This document shows, one piece after another, positions 38,301 through 52,300 of a DNA stretch of 64,000 bases; the first letter of the stretch is position 1, and every line of letters begins with the position of its first letter. This DNA comes from Paramecium octaurelia (taxonomy: Eukaryota; Ciliophora; Oligohymenophorea; Peniculida; Parameciidae): positions 657,409 through 721,408 of the forward strand of contig CAJJDP010000012.1 of the NCBI GenBank assembly GCA_905182995.1. The letters are read 5' to 3'. The notes below the pieces were generated by a model. The model saw only the letters and a list, made by a program, of their open reading frames with translations, ran no database searches and was not told the origin of the DNA. A program made the position numbers and the translations under genes.

Positions 38301-38543
38301 TACAAATATATAGTCAATGTATTCGATGCCCATCCATTTAAGAAATCAAATTTATGTATAATAATAGATTTTGAATTTATTTGGATTTATAATTTATAAT
38401 AATCCTATTAAGTATACTTTTTGACAATAAAAATTAAATATTTGAATTACTTTATTTAAAAATACATAATGTTATTTATGTATATAAGTTAAATAGAAAC
38501 ACATTAAATTAATTTTAAATTTAGAATAAAAATAAATATAATT

Positions 38544-41523
38544 TCACTACTATTCATCTTCAGAACCATCGTCTTAAACTTCTTCTTATTACTCTTACTA
38601 TTCTTAAGTACCATCCATATCTTCAAAACCTAACAATTCATCACAAAGATTATTCAAATGTAATTGTTATGGGTAATTTTTGTTTGGCATTAATGATTCC
38701 AAATAATCTATAATAGAATATCTATATTACATTCAATTTCTTATTCATCTAATTTTTCACCCTTTGTTTTCAATAACTCAGTAAATTAATCCCATGCTAT
38801 TACTCCTGTGTCACCAGAAAGTGTCTTTAATGCATCATATATTTAACCTTTAGTAACTCCATTAACAGGTTTATGATTAACATACAATTTAAGAAATGTA
38901 TTAATTTCCAATTCTGAAATTTGTTCACCTGTTTCAAGATATTTCGAAAACTTGATCTCATTTATCATATTTTCAATTTCTTAATTTGTTGGGAAATATC
39001 CCATGGATCTCATCATATCAGCAATAGCAGTCAATGGTACCAGACCATCTAATTTTCTAGCCTTAGTTGTGTGTTCATCTTTTGATCTAATTTGACTATA
39101 GTAAAAGAAGTCTTTCAAATCTCTTAAGGTCTATCCTTCAGGCCCTCCATCTAATAAATTTGAAAATATTTCATATTCTGTATCTTGAGTTTAAAAATTA
39201 TCTTCTAAAGCAGCAAAATCAACACTCCAAATATTAATGGCAAAGTCATCACCACCAGAAGTAAAAAATAATTTGCCATCTTAAGTTGATGATAAATCAA
39301 CAATCTTCTCAGGATGTGCAATCAAACCCATAGTTTTATTAGGATTGCCATCCAAAGGCAATTTAATTATACCAACCACCTTCTCACCTGTAGAGTATGC
39401 CAAATATTTATCTTAGTATTCATTTTTCATATCACTTGGATTTAATAATAGTAATCTCTTGATGTGTCCACCAAATGTTGGACCTAAACAGGTCTTTTTA
39501 CAGATAATACGAAGATCTTTTAATACAGTCCACAATTTTAATTTGAATTCACTATTTGTTGTCAATAAGACATCTTCTCTTTAGAGATTGATTGGATACC
39601 AGATGCATGCTGATGGCAAACATTCCTATTCAATAGTTACTACACTTCTTAATTTAACTCTATTATATGGATCTTGAGTTGGATCTAAAACATCATAGAC
39701 TGCCAATTTCATATCTTCTCCTATGGTGAACACCTTTAATTGAACTTAATTCTTTTCATCTAGTGTTTCACCAAAGGCAACTGATTTGATTGGTCCATGA
39801 TGTACCCTATATTTACCAGCAAATATCCATTCTTTTTATTATTTCAATTAACTGTTAGGATCGAAATCAAAATTAAAAACACTGACTGCATAAGACTCAT
39901 CAATAGTAGCAAAGTATTTTGAATCAATACTAAAAGTTAAATAAGTTATTTTCGGTTTAGTTTTGTCAGTCTCAGAGACCAATAGATTTTTAAGCCATTT
40001 TTCTTCTCTGCAATCATACATATGAACTATTCCATTTTTAGAACAGACAGCTAAATAATTACCATCAGGACTGTATTCTATAAAAGTACTTTATATTTGT
40101 AATTCACTTCCTTTTTCTTTTATTTCCTTAAGTTTATTGTGTTTTTCATAGAAATTCCATTCATAAATTTTGTTATCTTCACAACTAAATGCAACAACAG
40201 GCACATTAGGTCTAACAGATATGGAAATAATGGGTGACACAATAGATGACATAATGACTGTTCCTTTCTTCTTTTCTTTTTCAATTTCTTGAAATTGTGA
40301 TGACTTTAATAAGATCACATTTGCCTTATCATCCACAACTATAAAATCCTAACATAAAAATGGTTTTGACTTTTTCTAGGATTACTCATCCTTGTCTTTT
40401 TCCTCATCCGATTCAGTTTCAAAATCTTCTTAGAACACACTCTCATTTGCAAATGATAGATTAGTAATAGATCCTATGCATTAAATATTTAGACCATTCT
40501 ATCCAATCACAACATCTTCAAACCATGCTCGAATTCTGAATTTGAAATCATAAAATCTTATAGATCCATTAGATGCTCCAACCACTAAATACCTCCCTTA
40601 GACTCTTAATAATAAAATTTAAGCATTTCCTTTCTTCTATTGAGTTTCAGATTTATTAGCCACATTCATGAGATTCACTATCTTAATCACTCTCCTCTCA
40701 TCTGGTTAACCATATTCTTCAATAATAAGTGAAACATCCCAAACTATTATATATCCATCCAATGTTCCTGTTACCACATTCTTATTCTTGGGAATAAACA
40801 CTGTCTATGTCAACACCTTATTCTTTTAGACTTCAGGACTGTAATATTCGAATCCTGCTGCTCCGTATTCCCAACTCCAAAAGACTACTCTCTTTTTGCC
40901 TGTGGTAGCAAATTCAAATATCTATTGCTAATTTTACTTTTGTTCAGCATTATTATTGATTGTAACATAGTATTGATAATCCTTTAGTTTATCATCTAAC
41001 ACTGTTGTTCTAAGACGAGGATCTTGAGATTACCAGTCCCAAAACGATATAGATTGTATTTTATCGGGTTCTTCTTTTGACAATGTTACCAAATATTGGC
41101 CATTCTCACTAATATCCACTGCTTAAACACCATTAGCGTGTGGCTCAAATATCGTTCTTCTTGGTACTCCTGTCTTTGCATCCCATATGACTAACATACT
41201 GTCAGGCCCTGCATCAGCAGTTACAATTATGTCTAATTCTTTGCAATATGCTGTGCATGAAATTTTGTTACACTACAAATCATATAATATAATACATGTC
41301 CTTATAATAATCTCTATTAATTATTCCCATAATCAAATATGACTCCTGTGTGTGCTGTCGCATAGAATATTTCCTAAATCAAGATAGATCATACTTTACG
41401 AGAATCATTAGTGAGGTTGTGAACTCCATTTACCATTTTGTAATTAAATCCCAATGTCCAAGATAGGTTCAAAGCATTCAATTTTTATTGGTCTTCTTAA
41501 AACTCATCATGATATTCAGACAT
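38544..41523 (-). CDS. CFAP251: CFAP251/WDR66-like ciliary WD40 protein
   Basis: A large WD40 protein (about 950 aa) starting MSEYHDEFQEDQQKLNALNLSW. A 21-nt intron (GTATG...TAG) precedes the codons for IFYATAHTGVIFD. Two beta-propellers' worth of repeats follow, then a C-terminal EF-hand-like region (IADMMRSMGYFPTNQEIENM, SKYLETGEQISELEINTFL, LSGDTGVIAWDQFTELL) and a Glu/Gln/Asp tail. Propellers followed by a calmodulin-like tail with an MRSMGYxP helix are the known layout of CFAP251, a subunit of the calmodulin- and radial-spoke-associated complex at the base of spoke RS3 in motile cilia. Confidence 0.82.
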
Positions 41524-41956
41524 TATTATTAAAATTATTTAAAATACCCATTTTATAAATATTTGATATTCTGAATTTCAAGAGAATCAGTATTAAATAT
41601 TATTATATATGTTTTACTAATTGGATGACGATAGAGAATTCTAAAATCTTAGTTTTAATATGGTTATATTAAATCTACATTACTTTTTGAATATAAATTA
41701 TGAAATTATTATCGTGTATTATTAGTATTCTTTTTTATTAGAAGTTAGATAACTAAAACATAATTATGTTAATCTAAATCTAGTTTATTTGGTTAAAAAT
41801 ATCTTAACAACAGTTTAATTAAAGGAATTTGTTATTGAGCATTTTGGTTATAACATTCAATGAAAAGAAGAACTTTGAAGTGATTTTCAATAGTATTTTG
41901 TGATTGCTGATTGGTAATTTTTATTAAAAGTTTCTTATAATATTTATTTAATTAAG
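41524..41956. other. intergenic, divergent promoter region
   Basis: A gap between the divergent starts of CFAP251 and the next plus-strand gene. It is AT-rich with no ORF of note; it presumably holds both promoters. No recognisable motif. Confidence 0.4.
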
Positions 41957-42684
41957 ATGAATCCTATTCAATAGGCATGGTTAAAGTTTTTATAACCAGT
42001 CTCAGTTGTTATCAATGAGAAATTGGCCAAAAGATCAGGTAGCTAATATATAAAAATATGAAGGGCTTTTGGGAAAGATCGGTAGATTTTTCCTTATTGG
42101 ACCAAGAGAATTTGGCTATCATCCAACAAATTAAATGTTCATTTATTTCAACAGAAGAGTACTATTTGCCACAGCCTTTATGGGTCATAAGTACTCAGTA
42201 TTGAAGTAGAAATATGAATCTATGATTTAGAGGATTAACTCATCAAGGATATCACATGTTGAGACCAATGAGAGCAGCAGTTTTCTTGGGTCCTTTGGCT
42301 GTATTAGCAGGTCTATTCAGATTAGTATACTATTCTTCTGAGAACAGATCATACTAGTAATTGATCATAATGATATTCTTAGTCCTGATAATTTGGATTA
42401 TGTGATGAAGAAAGCTACAAATGCATTGCATTTCCCATTGAATACATTGAATCAAAGATTATCTGCACATTATACAGAAATTAGCTCAATTTACACAGCA
42501 GAAATGATGAAAAGAGTAAAAATCATTATTTTATTCAAATAATTAGTATCATAAAGAACACGCAAAAATCATCAAAGAAAGATCAACACAACCTGAACAT
42601 GTGAAGAAAACTAAATATGCTGATCCATCTTATAAATATGTACCAATGACTCCAGTTCACATAGAGGACGTCAAACTCGCTTGA
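41957..42684 (+). CDS. hypothetical membrane-anchored protein (201 aa)
   Basis: Four introns are proposed (42039-42063 ending AAG, then 40, 26 and 31 nt ending TAG), leaving 202 codons. The N-terminal part is MNPIQQAWLKFLQPVSVVIN with GRFFLIGPREFGYHP. A single hydrophobic helix (RAAVFLGPLAVLAGLFRLVYY) lies mid-protein. The C-terminal half is polar and helical (PDNLDYVMKKATNALHF, AEMMKRYHKEHAKIIKE) and ends HIEDVKLA. One helix plus basic amphipathic segments would suit a subunit of a mitochondrial membrane complex, but this is a guess; I recognise no family. Confidence 0.55.
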
Positions 42685-42760
42685 GTAAACCAATATAAAA
42701 TACATACAATAAGTTCATTAATTTTATCAATAAACTTAATTAATTAAGCAACTCTAATAC

Positions 42761-43295
42761 ATGAAAGCTAATCGCTTTATAATCCATAATCCTACAATCG
42801 AATCTTATCAACTAGAAGAGTATTACAATCACTTTAAAAGAATGGAAGAGATTGATAAGGACAAAATCAACATCTATAAATCAATTGAATAAAATAAAAG
42901 TGCCACTAATTCTCGATTTTAGATGCTTCAACACACATCCAAATTTAATAAATAACAATAATAAAATGCATAAGATAAATTACAAAAAGTATTTCTTTCC
43001 TTAAATGTATAAGTTATTGGATGACAAAATCGAAAGAATCAAGTTAAGAGATAATCCCTATGTCAATCTTAATCGATATAGAGGCATCTCTCAAACAGAT
43101 CTTAAAAGTCCCAATAACACTTTTAACAGTTCCTTAGAAAATATGAATTTGATCAAAAAATTGCAAACCCTCAAACCAAATATCTCAAAGAAAAATCTTG
43201 ATGTCCATTATGAAAAATAAAGAGAATATGGCAATAGATTGCGAAAATTACCTAAACTCTAAGATGTTGATAAAAAACTTCATTATCTGTTCTGA
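42761..43295 (+). CDS. hypothetical protein (169 aa)
   Basis: Two exons joined by a 25-nt intron at 42989-43013 that ends AAG; removal leaves 170 codons. The protein is basic, with Asn, Lys, Tyr and Leu prominent (FIIHNPTIESYQLEEYYNH, DDKIERIKLRDNPYVNL, LENMNLIKKLQTLKPNISK). No signal peptide, membrane helix or known motif is seen. If the AAG intron is refused, the reading frame stops 11 codons later, and a second start at 43005 would be needed. Confidence 0.5.
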
Positions 43296-43441
43296 TTTTT
43301 CGAATTTATCTTTGCAAAAAAAAAATATGTATTTTTAATCTATAATTTATGCTCGCTTCTCTATTGAGTCTGATATTATTGAATCAAAATATCATTTAAC
43401 TTCATTATATAAATTAATCATTAAGTTCTCATTCTAAATAT

Positions 43442-44485
43442 ATGCAGAATTGTGATCTCAATTCCTATTAGATTGGCCTTTCAAGAAAATAATAATTAGG
43501 ACCTTATAGCGATATTGAATACTCATCTTCAAGATATTAATTGTCAACAAATAATTTGAACCATAAAAATATACAAAACCTGAAAAATCGTATTTCCTAA
43601 TTGCAATCAGTTCTCTCTTGTAAATATAGAAAAGGGAGTCTTACAAGATCTAAGCTGGATGATTCAACTAATCTTACAATTGATAAGTCCACCTATTCTT
43701 TAAAAGAACATAAATAGGACTTTACCAATTTCCCGCAATAAAGTATGAAGAGCTCTGATTATTTTATTATGAATGATATGCCTAGTAAGAAAACATAAAA
43801 GGAGAATCAATCATAGAGTGAAAGGATAAATAAGAGTATTCTCAAAAATAAAACAAATAACAGACTTTCGACCTAGAAATTATAATAAAAAGAATTATTA
43901 GATCATAATATGAAGAATATAAAGATTTAAAAATAATCTTAGACAGATATTTTGTAAGAATGTTTAAGGTAGAGTCTCCATGATAAGATACTATTTTTAG
44001 AAGAATTAAAAATGTAAAAGCAATAAAAAATAAGATAAGGTATATAAATTTTACTATTTAGACTATAAATATCAAAAAAAACAAATTGAGCTTGATTGTC
44101 AAAATTAAATCTAAAAGTAAATCCAAAATTATGAGAAGTAAATAAAAAATCTTGTTGAATCAAAATATAATAAAAATTCTTTTTGTAATGTATTCTTTTA
44201 AAAATATGAATAGTTCAAAGTCCATTGAAATCATAAAACTCTTCATATTTAACATTAGGTACTGTAGAATCTGTGAAAAACTTCAAAAAGGAATGTAAAT
44301 ATTGATATAAATACACCTAGACAATGAGAAAACACATAAAGTTATAAAGGTAAGATTTCAAAATGCAGATATAGCAAAATTCAAAACAGAATATGATTGA
44401 AAATAACTATTATAAATTATCATTCTATTTTATCAATTAACCATTAGGCTTTAACATTCAAGACATAATTCTAAAATAATTTTGA
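43442..44485 (+). CDS. hypothetical coiled-coil protein (about 313 aa)
   Basis: A first exon of about 590 bases, then four proposed introns (22, 29, 26 and 25 nt, all ending TAG) leave 314 codons. The N-terminus is Ser/Asn-rich (MQNCDLNSYQIGLSRKQQ). Residues of about 150-245 form a Lys/Gln/Glu coiled coil (KILFLEELKMQKQQKIRQ, KKQIELDCQNQIQKQIQNYE). The last 60 codons and the exact stop are less certain. Function unknown. Confidence 0.5.
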
Positions 44486-45177
44486 AAGAGCGATCAAAAT
44501 TTATTTCTTCTAAGATGAGAGTTTTGAAGAACATTTTATAAAATTAGTCGATGGAGTTATTGATAAAGAATAGGTAGTATCGAATATTTTTAGAATAATA
44601 TTATAAACTAATTTATTTATCAATGATATATGAAATCTTTTAAAATAAAATCTTTGATTAGTTTCATAGTAAAACATCTAAAGTATGTCAAAATTTTGTG
44701 ATATTGTTGATTATCTTGATAATATTATTTTGAAATTTACATATTAAAAAGATATAATTTTCTTTGAAACATATTATTTCTTTAAAGTATTTTAGTTTTG
44801 ACTTATAAATACAAATTCAAGATTGATTTAGATTAGAATATGAGTGCTGGAGATCTTAGAGGATTAAAAACAATTTAAGCATAATATTTAGGGTACGCTT
44901 TAAAAATACTTAAATCATTAGTTCTTGCTAATCTCTTAACTTGTAATTTATATGAAAAGGTTTTAATTAATAATGTACAAATATTGTTGATAATTAGAGA
45001 GATTTGCTTAATTTTAAACTTGTCTGAATAAAAAAGTTATTTAATTGAAATTTTAAAGTATGGTTGCGGTGTTGGACACATAATGGCGGTTTAGAATGTG
45101 AGACAATTTAAAAGGTATCAATATTAGAAAATGAATTGTAGCTATTTTATTCAATTTGTTAATTTTTAATAATAAAT
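44486..45177. other. intergenic with one doubtful ORF
   Basis: Mostly AT-rich spacer. A ciliate-code ORF starts at 44840 (MSAGDLRGLKTIQAQYLGY) and runs about 113 codons to TGA 45179-45181, overlapping the kinase start by a few bases. It could be a small gene, a chance ORF, or an upstream exon of the kinase, but I found no splice that joins them in frame. Confidence 0.3.
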
Positions 45178-46937
45178 ATGATATTTAGTAAGGGGCATGT
45201 GGAGAATTAAGAGTTTTGGAACAAAACTGATATTCCTACATTTGAATAAGAGGATTTTTAAAATGTTTAGGTGTTAATGGGAAACTTTACAAAAGTCGGG
45301 AAGACTTTTAAATAAAGATGTGTCAGAACTTACTTTTTGGTCAAACAATTTTTATTATATTCTGATGTTGGAAAGGGGAATCAGATTAAGGGATTTGTGT
45401 AGTTAGACACGGTGTATTGTTAATTTCATCAGTTTGAATAAGGATTGGAAATATCATTGATAAATAATGGTTATTAAATACATCTATATACAGACGATAT
45501 ATAACAATATAATATATGGGTTGAAGCATTATCTAATTGTTGTATTCTGAGTGATTTTGATAAAACATATAAATTAGGGGCATAGATAGGTTAGGGAAGC
45601 TTCTCAACAGTAAACCTATATAATTAATTTTAGGTTCATTAGTGCTAGAACAAAGAAGGGGAGACTTATGCTGTAAAGATCATCAAGAAGCAAACAATAA
45701 AATAAATTAACAAAAATAAGAATTATGAAGAATAATTATTAAATGAAATCTAAGCTTTGCGCATGTTTAATCATCCAAATATCTTAAAATTGTATAGGGT
45801 CTATGAAAATTAATCAAATATTTATTTATTAACTGAATATATTGATGGACCTGAGTTAGTGTCGTAACAATCGTCAAAGAAAGTGTATTCATAAGAAGAT
45901 TTAAGAATAATGATAATCAACATTCTAAGTGCGATAGAGTAGATTCATTTATAAAAAGTGATGCATAGAGATATAAAACCATAGAATATTTTACTGAATG
46001 GAAATGATATTCAAAGACCAGTGATAATTGATTTTGGGTTAGCAGCATTTACTTGGTAAAAACAAATTCCATTTCCTTAATGTGGGAGTCCAGGGTATAA
46101 TTTCTAATTAATTATAAGATATTCTGCACCTGAAGTATTAAAATATGAAGAATCTAAGAAGCTTTATAATTAACAATGCGATATTTTTAGTATTGGAATA
46201 ACTTTGTTTGTTGTATTATATGGATATAATCCATTTAAATAAAATGATTTAAAATAAACGATTAAGAAAAACACAGAAGCTTATTTCGAAATACCAGCAT
46301 CCAAATATCCAAAACCGTGTATGTAACATTTGAGAGTATGAATTTAGTAGAGAATTTGATTTGTTAAATGACAAAGAAATACCCAAAGGATAGAATAACT
46401 ATAAGTGAAGCTTTAAATCATTAATTTTTTAAAACGCCCTTTTTTTGTTAAATATCATTACCCAAATAAATTGTATCAAAACAATATCACGATATCAATG
46501 CAAAAGGTGAAACACATATTCATATGCATGCCAGTATGGAAATGGATTAAGGAATTCATTATGTTAGTTAAGCAAACACATAAACTACTCCTTAAAATGT
46601 TGGCAACAAAAATAGAACGATATCCATATTAAGTGTTCCTATCAGTCGAAAAAGTTAAGAATATTTAAAACAATAAGAGATCAGTTCATTTTCAAGGGCA
46701 TCCAATGAAAAAGAACAAAATTAATTTGATAAATTTGGCATTCGTCTTCCATCTAAGACTCTACCTTAACAAAAAAACCAGCAATACGAATTTGAAGATG
46801 AATATCAACTAAACAACTTTGAACATGATAATAATTTCGTCGACCAAGAACATTTACATAAACTAAACTTCTCGATTAATTCAAAACTATTCTAAACATC
46901 TAAACTTAATATCCATAAAAATGATAATTGTTTATGA
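45178..46937 (+). CDS. PH-domain protein kinase, CaMK-like (about 563 aa)
   Basis: The N-terminal pleckstrin-homology-like domain of about 125 aa (VLMGNFTKVGKTFKQRCVRT, YFLVKQFLLYSD, a final helix with YNIWVEALSN) precedes a full Ser/Thr kinase domain. That domain has GQGSFSTV, catalytic Lys in YAVKIIKK, HRDIKPQN, DFGLAA, then SPGYSAPEVL and IFSIGITLFVVLYGYNPF. A low-complexity Ser/Gln tail follows. The combination should give lipid-directed membrane recruitment of a kinase. There are three introns: 24 nt ending TAG; 46095-46118 ending AAG, which is needed to form the APE motif; and 46317-46336, which would have to end GAG. The last could instead be a one-base error or shift. Confidence 0.8.
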
Positions 46938-46975
46938 TATTTAATATTTGTTTTATTATTTTTTCGTTTATCTTA

Positions 46976-48790
46976 TCAATAATACTTAAAAATTTAACCT
47001 CCAGATGATGCAACTAAGCATCGTAATTCATTAACCCACAACAAGGGTTCAGAAAAGTTGGTTTTAGGACCATCTTTAATTATATGCTTTTTATCCCCAC
47101 TTGTAGATACTATAATATGTTTTCCATCATAAGAGGATGTTACAAAAAACCTTAATTAAATATATATTTATTACATCTAATCAATTTTACTTATATATTT
47201 GACATCCTATTAATGAGGAGATATTATTTTGGTGATCTGAATTTTATTTTAAAAGTTACAGACCAACACTTACCCTTCTGTATTTCCAACTATAAAGTTT
47301 TCGGAACTAATTATTTCCAAACACAAATGCTCTTCTTTTCCTTCAATTTAATGCAATTGTCTTCTATTCTAAAAATCAAATGAATTTATAAATTTGCTCG
47401 TTATATATATCAAAGTAGAAGGGTTTATCTAAGCAATGTCTTAGATAAGTGATTGCTCCTTTTAAATAAGATCAATTTATTGTTTATCCTTTTAAATATT
47501 CATCATTTGCATTTCCTAATTGATAAAATAAGAAATACCTTCATCTCAGAAATTGTGATTAGATAGCTTTCACAAGGATGAATAATTTTTATAATTGAAT
47601 GCTAAACATTTATTTCTTTGATTACAGACCATTTCTATTCTTTTTTATTCAATAATTAAATCTTACCAGAATTGTCTTCTAATTCGATACTAAATATATT
47701 TTTATTGATACCCAACTGCTATATATTTTTTTCCCATATCTTAAAATTAACAAGCAAATGTTATAGTTTCATCACTCTAATAATTTAATCTTTAAATTTC
47801 TTTCAAATTATTTCTCTTATCTAATATGCATATGCAATCTCTTCTTGCAAATCCTAACTACTCATTATCTATATTCATTATTGCCTTGACTTAGAGATAA
47901 TCAGCATCGTCATATGTGATTTATTTTCTACTTCCACTAAACTTTTTAATTAGGGAATACAGTTACCTTTGATATTACTGATTCATTATCAATATCATCC
48001 TATTCATTTTGCTAATACTATATTATTTAGCTATTTTGTTAATTCTACATGATTTAGCTATCTTGTTAAGCCTACATGAATTATGGCTCTGACTAAATCT
48101 ACTCAATTTAACGATTCGGTTAAATCTTGATGAATTTTTGTATTTGAATTTTAGTATGTTATAAATTCTGGACGCCTTACTTCATTTATTTCTATATTGT
48201 TGATGAATTCATTTAATATTAATTTATAAAGTCTCCAACTTTATCCATAAATAAAACTTTGGTCAAAAGCATAGAACTCATATCATCGGCAATCTGTATA
48301 GAAATTTATCTATTTTTTAAATCTTCCAAAGATTTTATTGTGGATGGTGTTAATAACTAATAGAAATATTTATTTATTTTACAGAAAATAATTCTTGAGC
48401 TGAAAATTCATTACCCCCTGTTGCTTTGTTAGGAGCTTGAAATTGAAAAAATTGATATATTCCATTCATAACTGTCTCTGCTATTTCTTCTGCCAAACTA
48501 ATTAACTTTTTCTTCTCCTCTTCTGCTTATTAGAGTATTTATTATGATATTTTCACAATCTAATTTAATTACTCTAGAGATTCATGCGTATTTAATTTTT
48601 GCTTTATATCATTGAAGCTAAAAAATTTTTCATTATATCTCTCTTCCTCGCATTTTTTACAAGCCTTATACATTTTGGTCTATTTTGATAAATTAAGGGA
48701 CACTGATTATAATGGTTAACGATGGAATTGGCAATTATTGTCAAAGATAACTGAGCGATTGTTGTTGATTTTACAGTTCTAGCAGATCAT
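46976..48790 (-). CDS. WD40-repeat protein with N-terminal Cys motif (about 580 aa)
   Basis: The N-terminus MICQNCKINNNRSVIF with later CQFH and CKKCEEER could hold a small zinc site. A coiled-coil stretch follows (LEQLNQIVKISQQILQQAE, EEKKKLISLAEEIAETVM), then a WD40 propeller in the C-terminal two thirds. The last blade reads FFVTSSYDGKHIIVSTS, then KHIIKDGPKTNFSEPLLW. This layout belongs to a large expanded group of WD40 proteins in Paramecium-like ciliates whose roles are unknown. It converges with the kinase gene: the two stops are 38 bp apart. Confidence 0.65.
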
Positions 48791-49360
48791 AGTCTTATTC
48801 AAATTAAATATCTAATTAATTAATATCAAATATATATTTTAATATTTTATATATAGCATAAATATAATGCTATTAGATTGGTGTATTTAAACTTGGTTAT
48901 TGTTACAAAAGGATCAATTTACCTATCAAGTGATATTTATTTAATGTATAGTCTTTAAATATTATTTTATTTCTTTTACTTGATATTGCATAGAATTATA
49001 TTTAAGACTAATTATTCTATTGGAGGTGCTTATTGAGCCATTATTTTCTTAGCATAGATCTAAGATTAAGATATTCCTTATTACTGAATGCAGATTTTAA
49101 AAGTAATCTATCTATTTCATAAGAGAATTAAATCATATCAAATTTTCTTATGATTTATTAGTATCTATCGGAGGAAAGAATCTTTATTCTAAGCAATGTT
49201 TTTCCATCAATAAATTAAATTAATCTTAGATTCTTATTCAATTCTTAATAGAAGCTTATCAACAAATGGAATCTAATAATGGAATTATATTTTTTTATTT
49301 TATCAATAGATATAAATTTACTTTTATGTTATTTATAAAATATGTATAAAATATTGGGAA
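48791..49360. other. intergenic, nothing recognised
   Basis: Spacer between the WD40 start and the stop of the next minus-strand gene. A long plus-strand open frame in the ciliate code crosses it and continues antisense to the neighbour's C-terminus; it has no start codon near its beginning and I do not consider it a gene. Confidence 0.4.
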
Positions 49361-52300
49361 TCAATTCACTTAAGGTATTAAACATGACTAAGGACCAAGA
49401 TTTGTTGGAAATTCTGTTATAGGTTGAGGCATTTAGTTAGATCTGATGTCATTATTGTAATTCTTCAAATTCTTAACTGAGTATTTTTTCTTATATTCTT
49501 CAGTATTAAAAGTATTATTTTTTTATTTGGAGATCGATTTTCTTGCTAATTATTGTGTTTATGGTCTTATGCTGACTCCATTTTCTATTTCATAATACCT
49601 TTTATAATCCATAGCCTTGATCTATTCAGAGGATTAATTCCTTCTTGCAATATATGCACTTGTTGGTTTCAAGTACGAGAGTTATGGTAATGTTAAATCT
49701 TTTGTCAGATTCTTATGCAAATTTTTTCTTTACATAACAAAAGCACTTACTAATTGAGGTTATTCAATTTTTGTTTGAAAATGCTCTAATTAATCAATGT
49801 CACTCAGAATATTTGATGTCAACGCCATATTTCTAATCAATTATACAGTGTATCCTCTTTCTCCATAGAGTCTTTCAGTTGACTCTTTTATTTGAGTTTT
49901 TCTTTCATTTTATTATTCTTTCAATTCAGGTTTTTCTTTCCTTTCTTTTTCTTCTTGCATTCTCTAAACATTAGAAGCAATTTAAGCTTTCAATAACTCT
50001 CTTTCCTATTCTAATTCATCTCTTATGACTTATTTTTAAGGTTTAATTTCTTAATTCTTTTTATTTCTTCCTTTTTCATATTTGTTTTCATTTCTTTCTT
50101 GTATTTTCTTTTTCTATTAAAAGTCTTACTAATCTTTAATAATTGTAATCTAATCTTTTGTTGAATTTTAATCAGTTTTGCATTCTTTTTTTTCTTCATT
50201 CTTCTCTTTTATTTTTTATCGAAAAAAGCTTTTGATCTAAGTTAATTAGGATTCATCGAATTCTTCCTTTAATGGAAATAAATCCTTAGAATTTTGGTAA
50301 TCTTATTGTAATTTAGTTTAAACTTATTCAATAACTTAATCATCTTCCATTTTAGTTTTAGTATTTTTAAGAGCTTACATTGAATTCTCCTTTCTTAATG
50401 TGAAATTATCACCAGTCTTATATTCAATCATTCTTTTGATAATTAATTCCTTTGCTTGTTTTATATCTTATCCTTCTTTAGCGAGATTTCTATTTAATTT
50501 ATTAAAGTCAAACTTCGGATTGTTTTCTTTCAAATGAATTAATAAATCCTCTGCTATATCTTTAACCTTACTATACATATTTGTAAAAAAAGTGAATAAC
50601 TCTTTGAAATTATTAGTAAAAATGTCGACCAATTGTTCTCTAAATTAATTAATTACTTTTGGAGATTATAGTTCCTTTTAGATTAAAATAGGATCAAACT
50701 ACTTAAATTGGCTTATAAATGAAGTGAAATTATCTTATGTGAGATGGAACCATAAAATTTAATCAGTCTTACATTATATAAAGAAGTAGGAACTAATTTC
50801 TTCAACAATATTTTAATTAATGTTTAACACCTATGAAATGATGTTGGAAATTTAAAATAAATTTAGATGCAAAGGCTAAACATCCATTTATTCAGAATTA
50901 TTAGCAATCTAAAATTTCTTTTCATTCGAGTGATATACCTTTGCTAGGTATTTTTCATAATTCAGTATTTCACTTGATAAACCAGTATATTTGAACTTTT
51001 TAATTTCTTTATTCTTATTGTCTATTAGAGAGATGATTTAAAAGACTCTATGCATAAACTCAGCTAATCCCAATTGAAATTTCATTAGTAATCCTTATGC
51101 CTTTGCAGCCTTTTAATATAATACATTGTCTGAGTGATCCTCCATTTCCATTTTTTTAATATTCAATGTTGTCATTTACTCTTTAACTTCCAATAGTCCA
51201 GCATCTTCTGCAACAGAAGAATATTCATGAACTTCCAAATTTGGATTCTTCTATTTTAATTCATTAATCTCCCATTCTAAATTTTCAATTACATCCAACA
51301 ACACTTTTTTCTATTTTAATAGATTTTCATATTCTAAACTGCTTTTATTTAAAGTTGATTATAGATGCCAATATTATTCTAACATGAAATTCAATATATA
51401 TTTGGTTCTATTTTCTCCTTATTCATAAAACTTAGTTATTTATGATAGTAATTCATTACGATCAAAATCTTCTTCATTTTGAACATTGGCTGATTGATCA
51501 AATTAGATTTGTTATTATGAATATTTACGTAATTGTTCTTCATTTACTTAGAATTCATCAACTAATCTGTAGGCATTTTGAACCCCAGTTGGTTACATAA
51601 AGATCCTTTCGAAATTCTCAAAACATTCAATATATGTCAATATATAACGACTTTCTAATTTTTTTTCAATTTTCTTTTGTTTTTCTATTTCTAATTTTTC
51701 AATTTATCTAACACATTCGGTATTCATCGATAATGCATGTTCAATTTTAATAGCATTATGTCCAATATTCTCTTCTCCAACATAAATGACCTTCTATAAA
51801 TTCGACTACTTTTCTTCTTATTATTTTTTATATGTGTCTTGCATTTTCTTCATCTAATCGAATTCATCCTTAATGGATCTCAAATTTACTTTACTAGTTT
51901 CCTTTTTTTATTCTGCTAAAAACTATAGAGATTAAGTGTTAGCAAATCTCTTATTTGACATTCTTGTTAACATTTGATATTATTCTACTTTTTATTGTAA
52001 GATTAATTTCGATTTTTCAATTTGAATTAATTGTTACTCCAGAGAATCTCTTTTTTCAGATTCTTCTAAAATCAAATCGTTATATCGTTCTTCCTGAACC
52101 CTTAATTACTCAATATATTATTCATTGCTATCTGTATCTTTAGTATAAATGCTCTATGTAAATGTAGCAAATAAGGGGTCCGAATGATGATTATTAATCG
52201 ATCTAATCTAACCATAAGTCCCAGATATGGTTTACAATTAGGAACCTCCCATCTATGATTTAGATGATTAAAATGTTTAAGGTTTTAGCAATAAACTTAA

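Noticed and set aside
49020..49424. Long plus-strand open frame in the ciliate code
   Set aside because: It has no start near its beginning and continues antisense to the C-terminus of the minus-strand coiled-coil gene.
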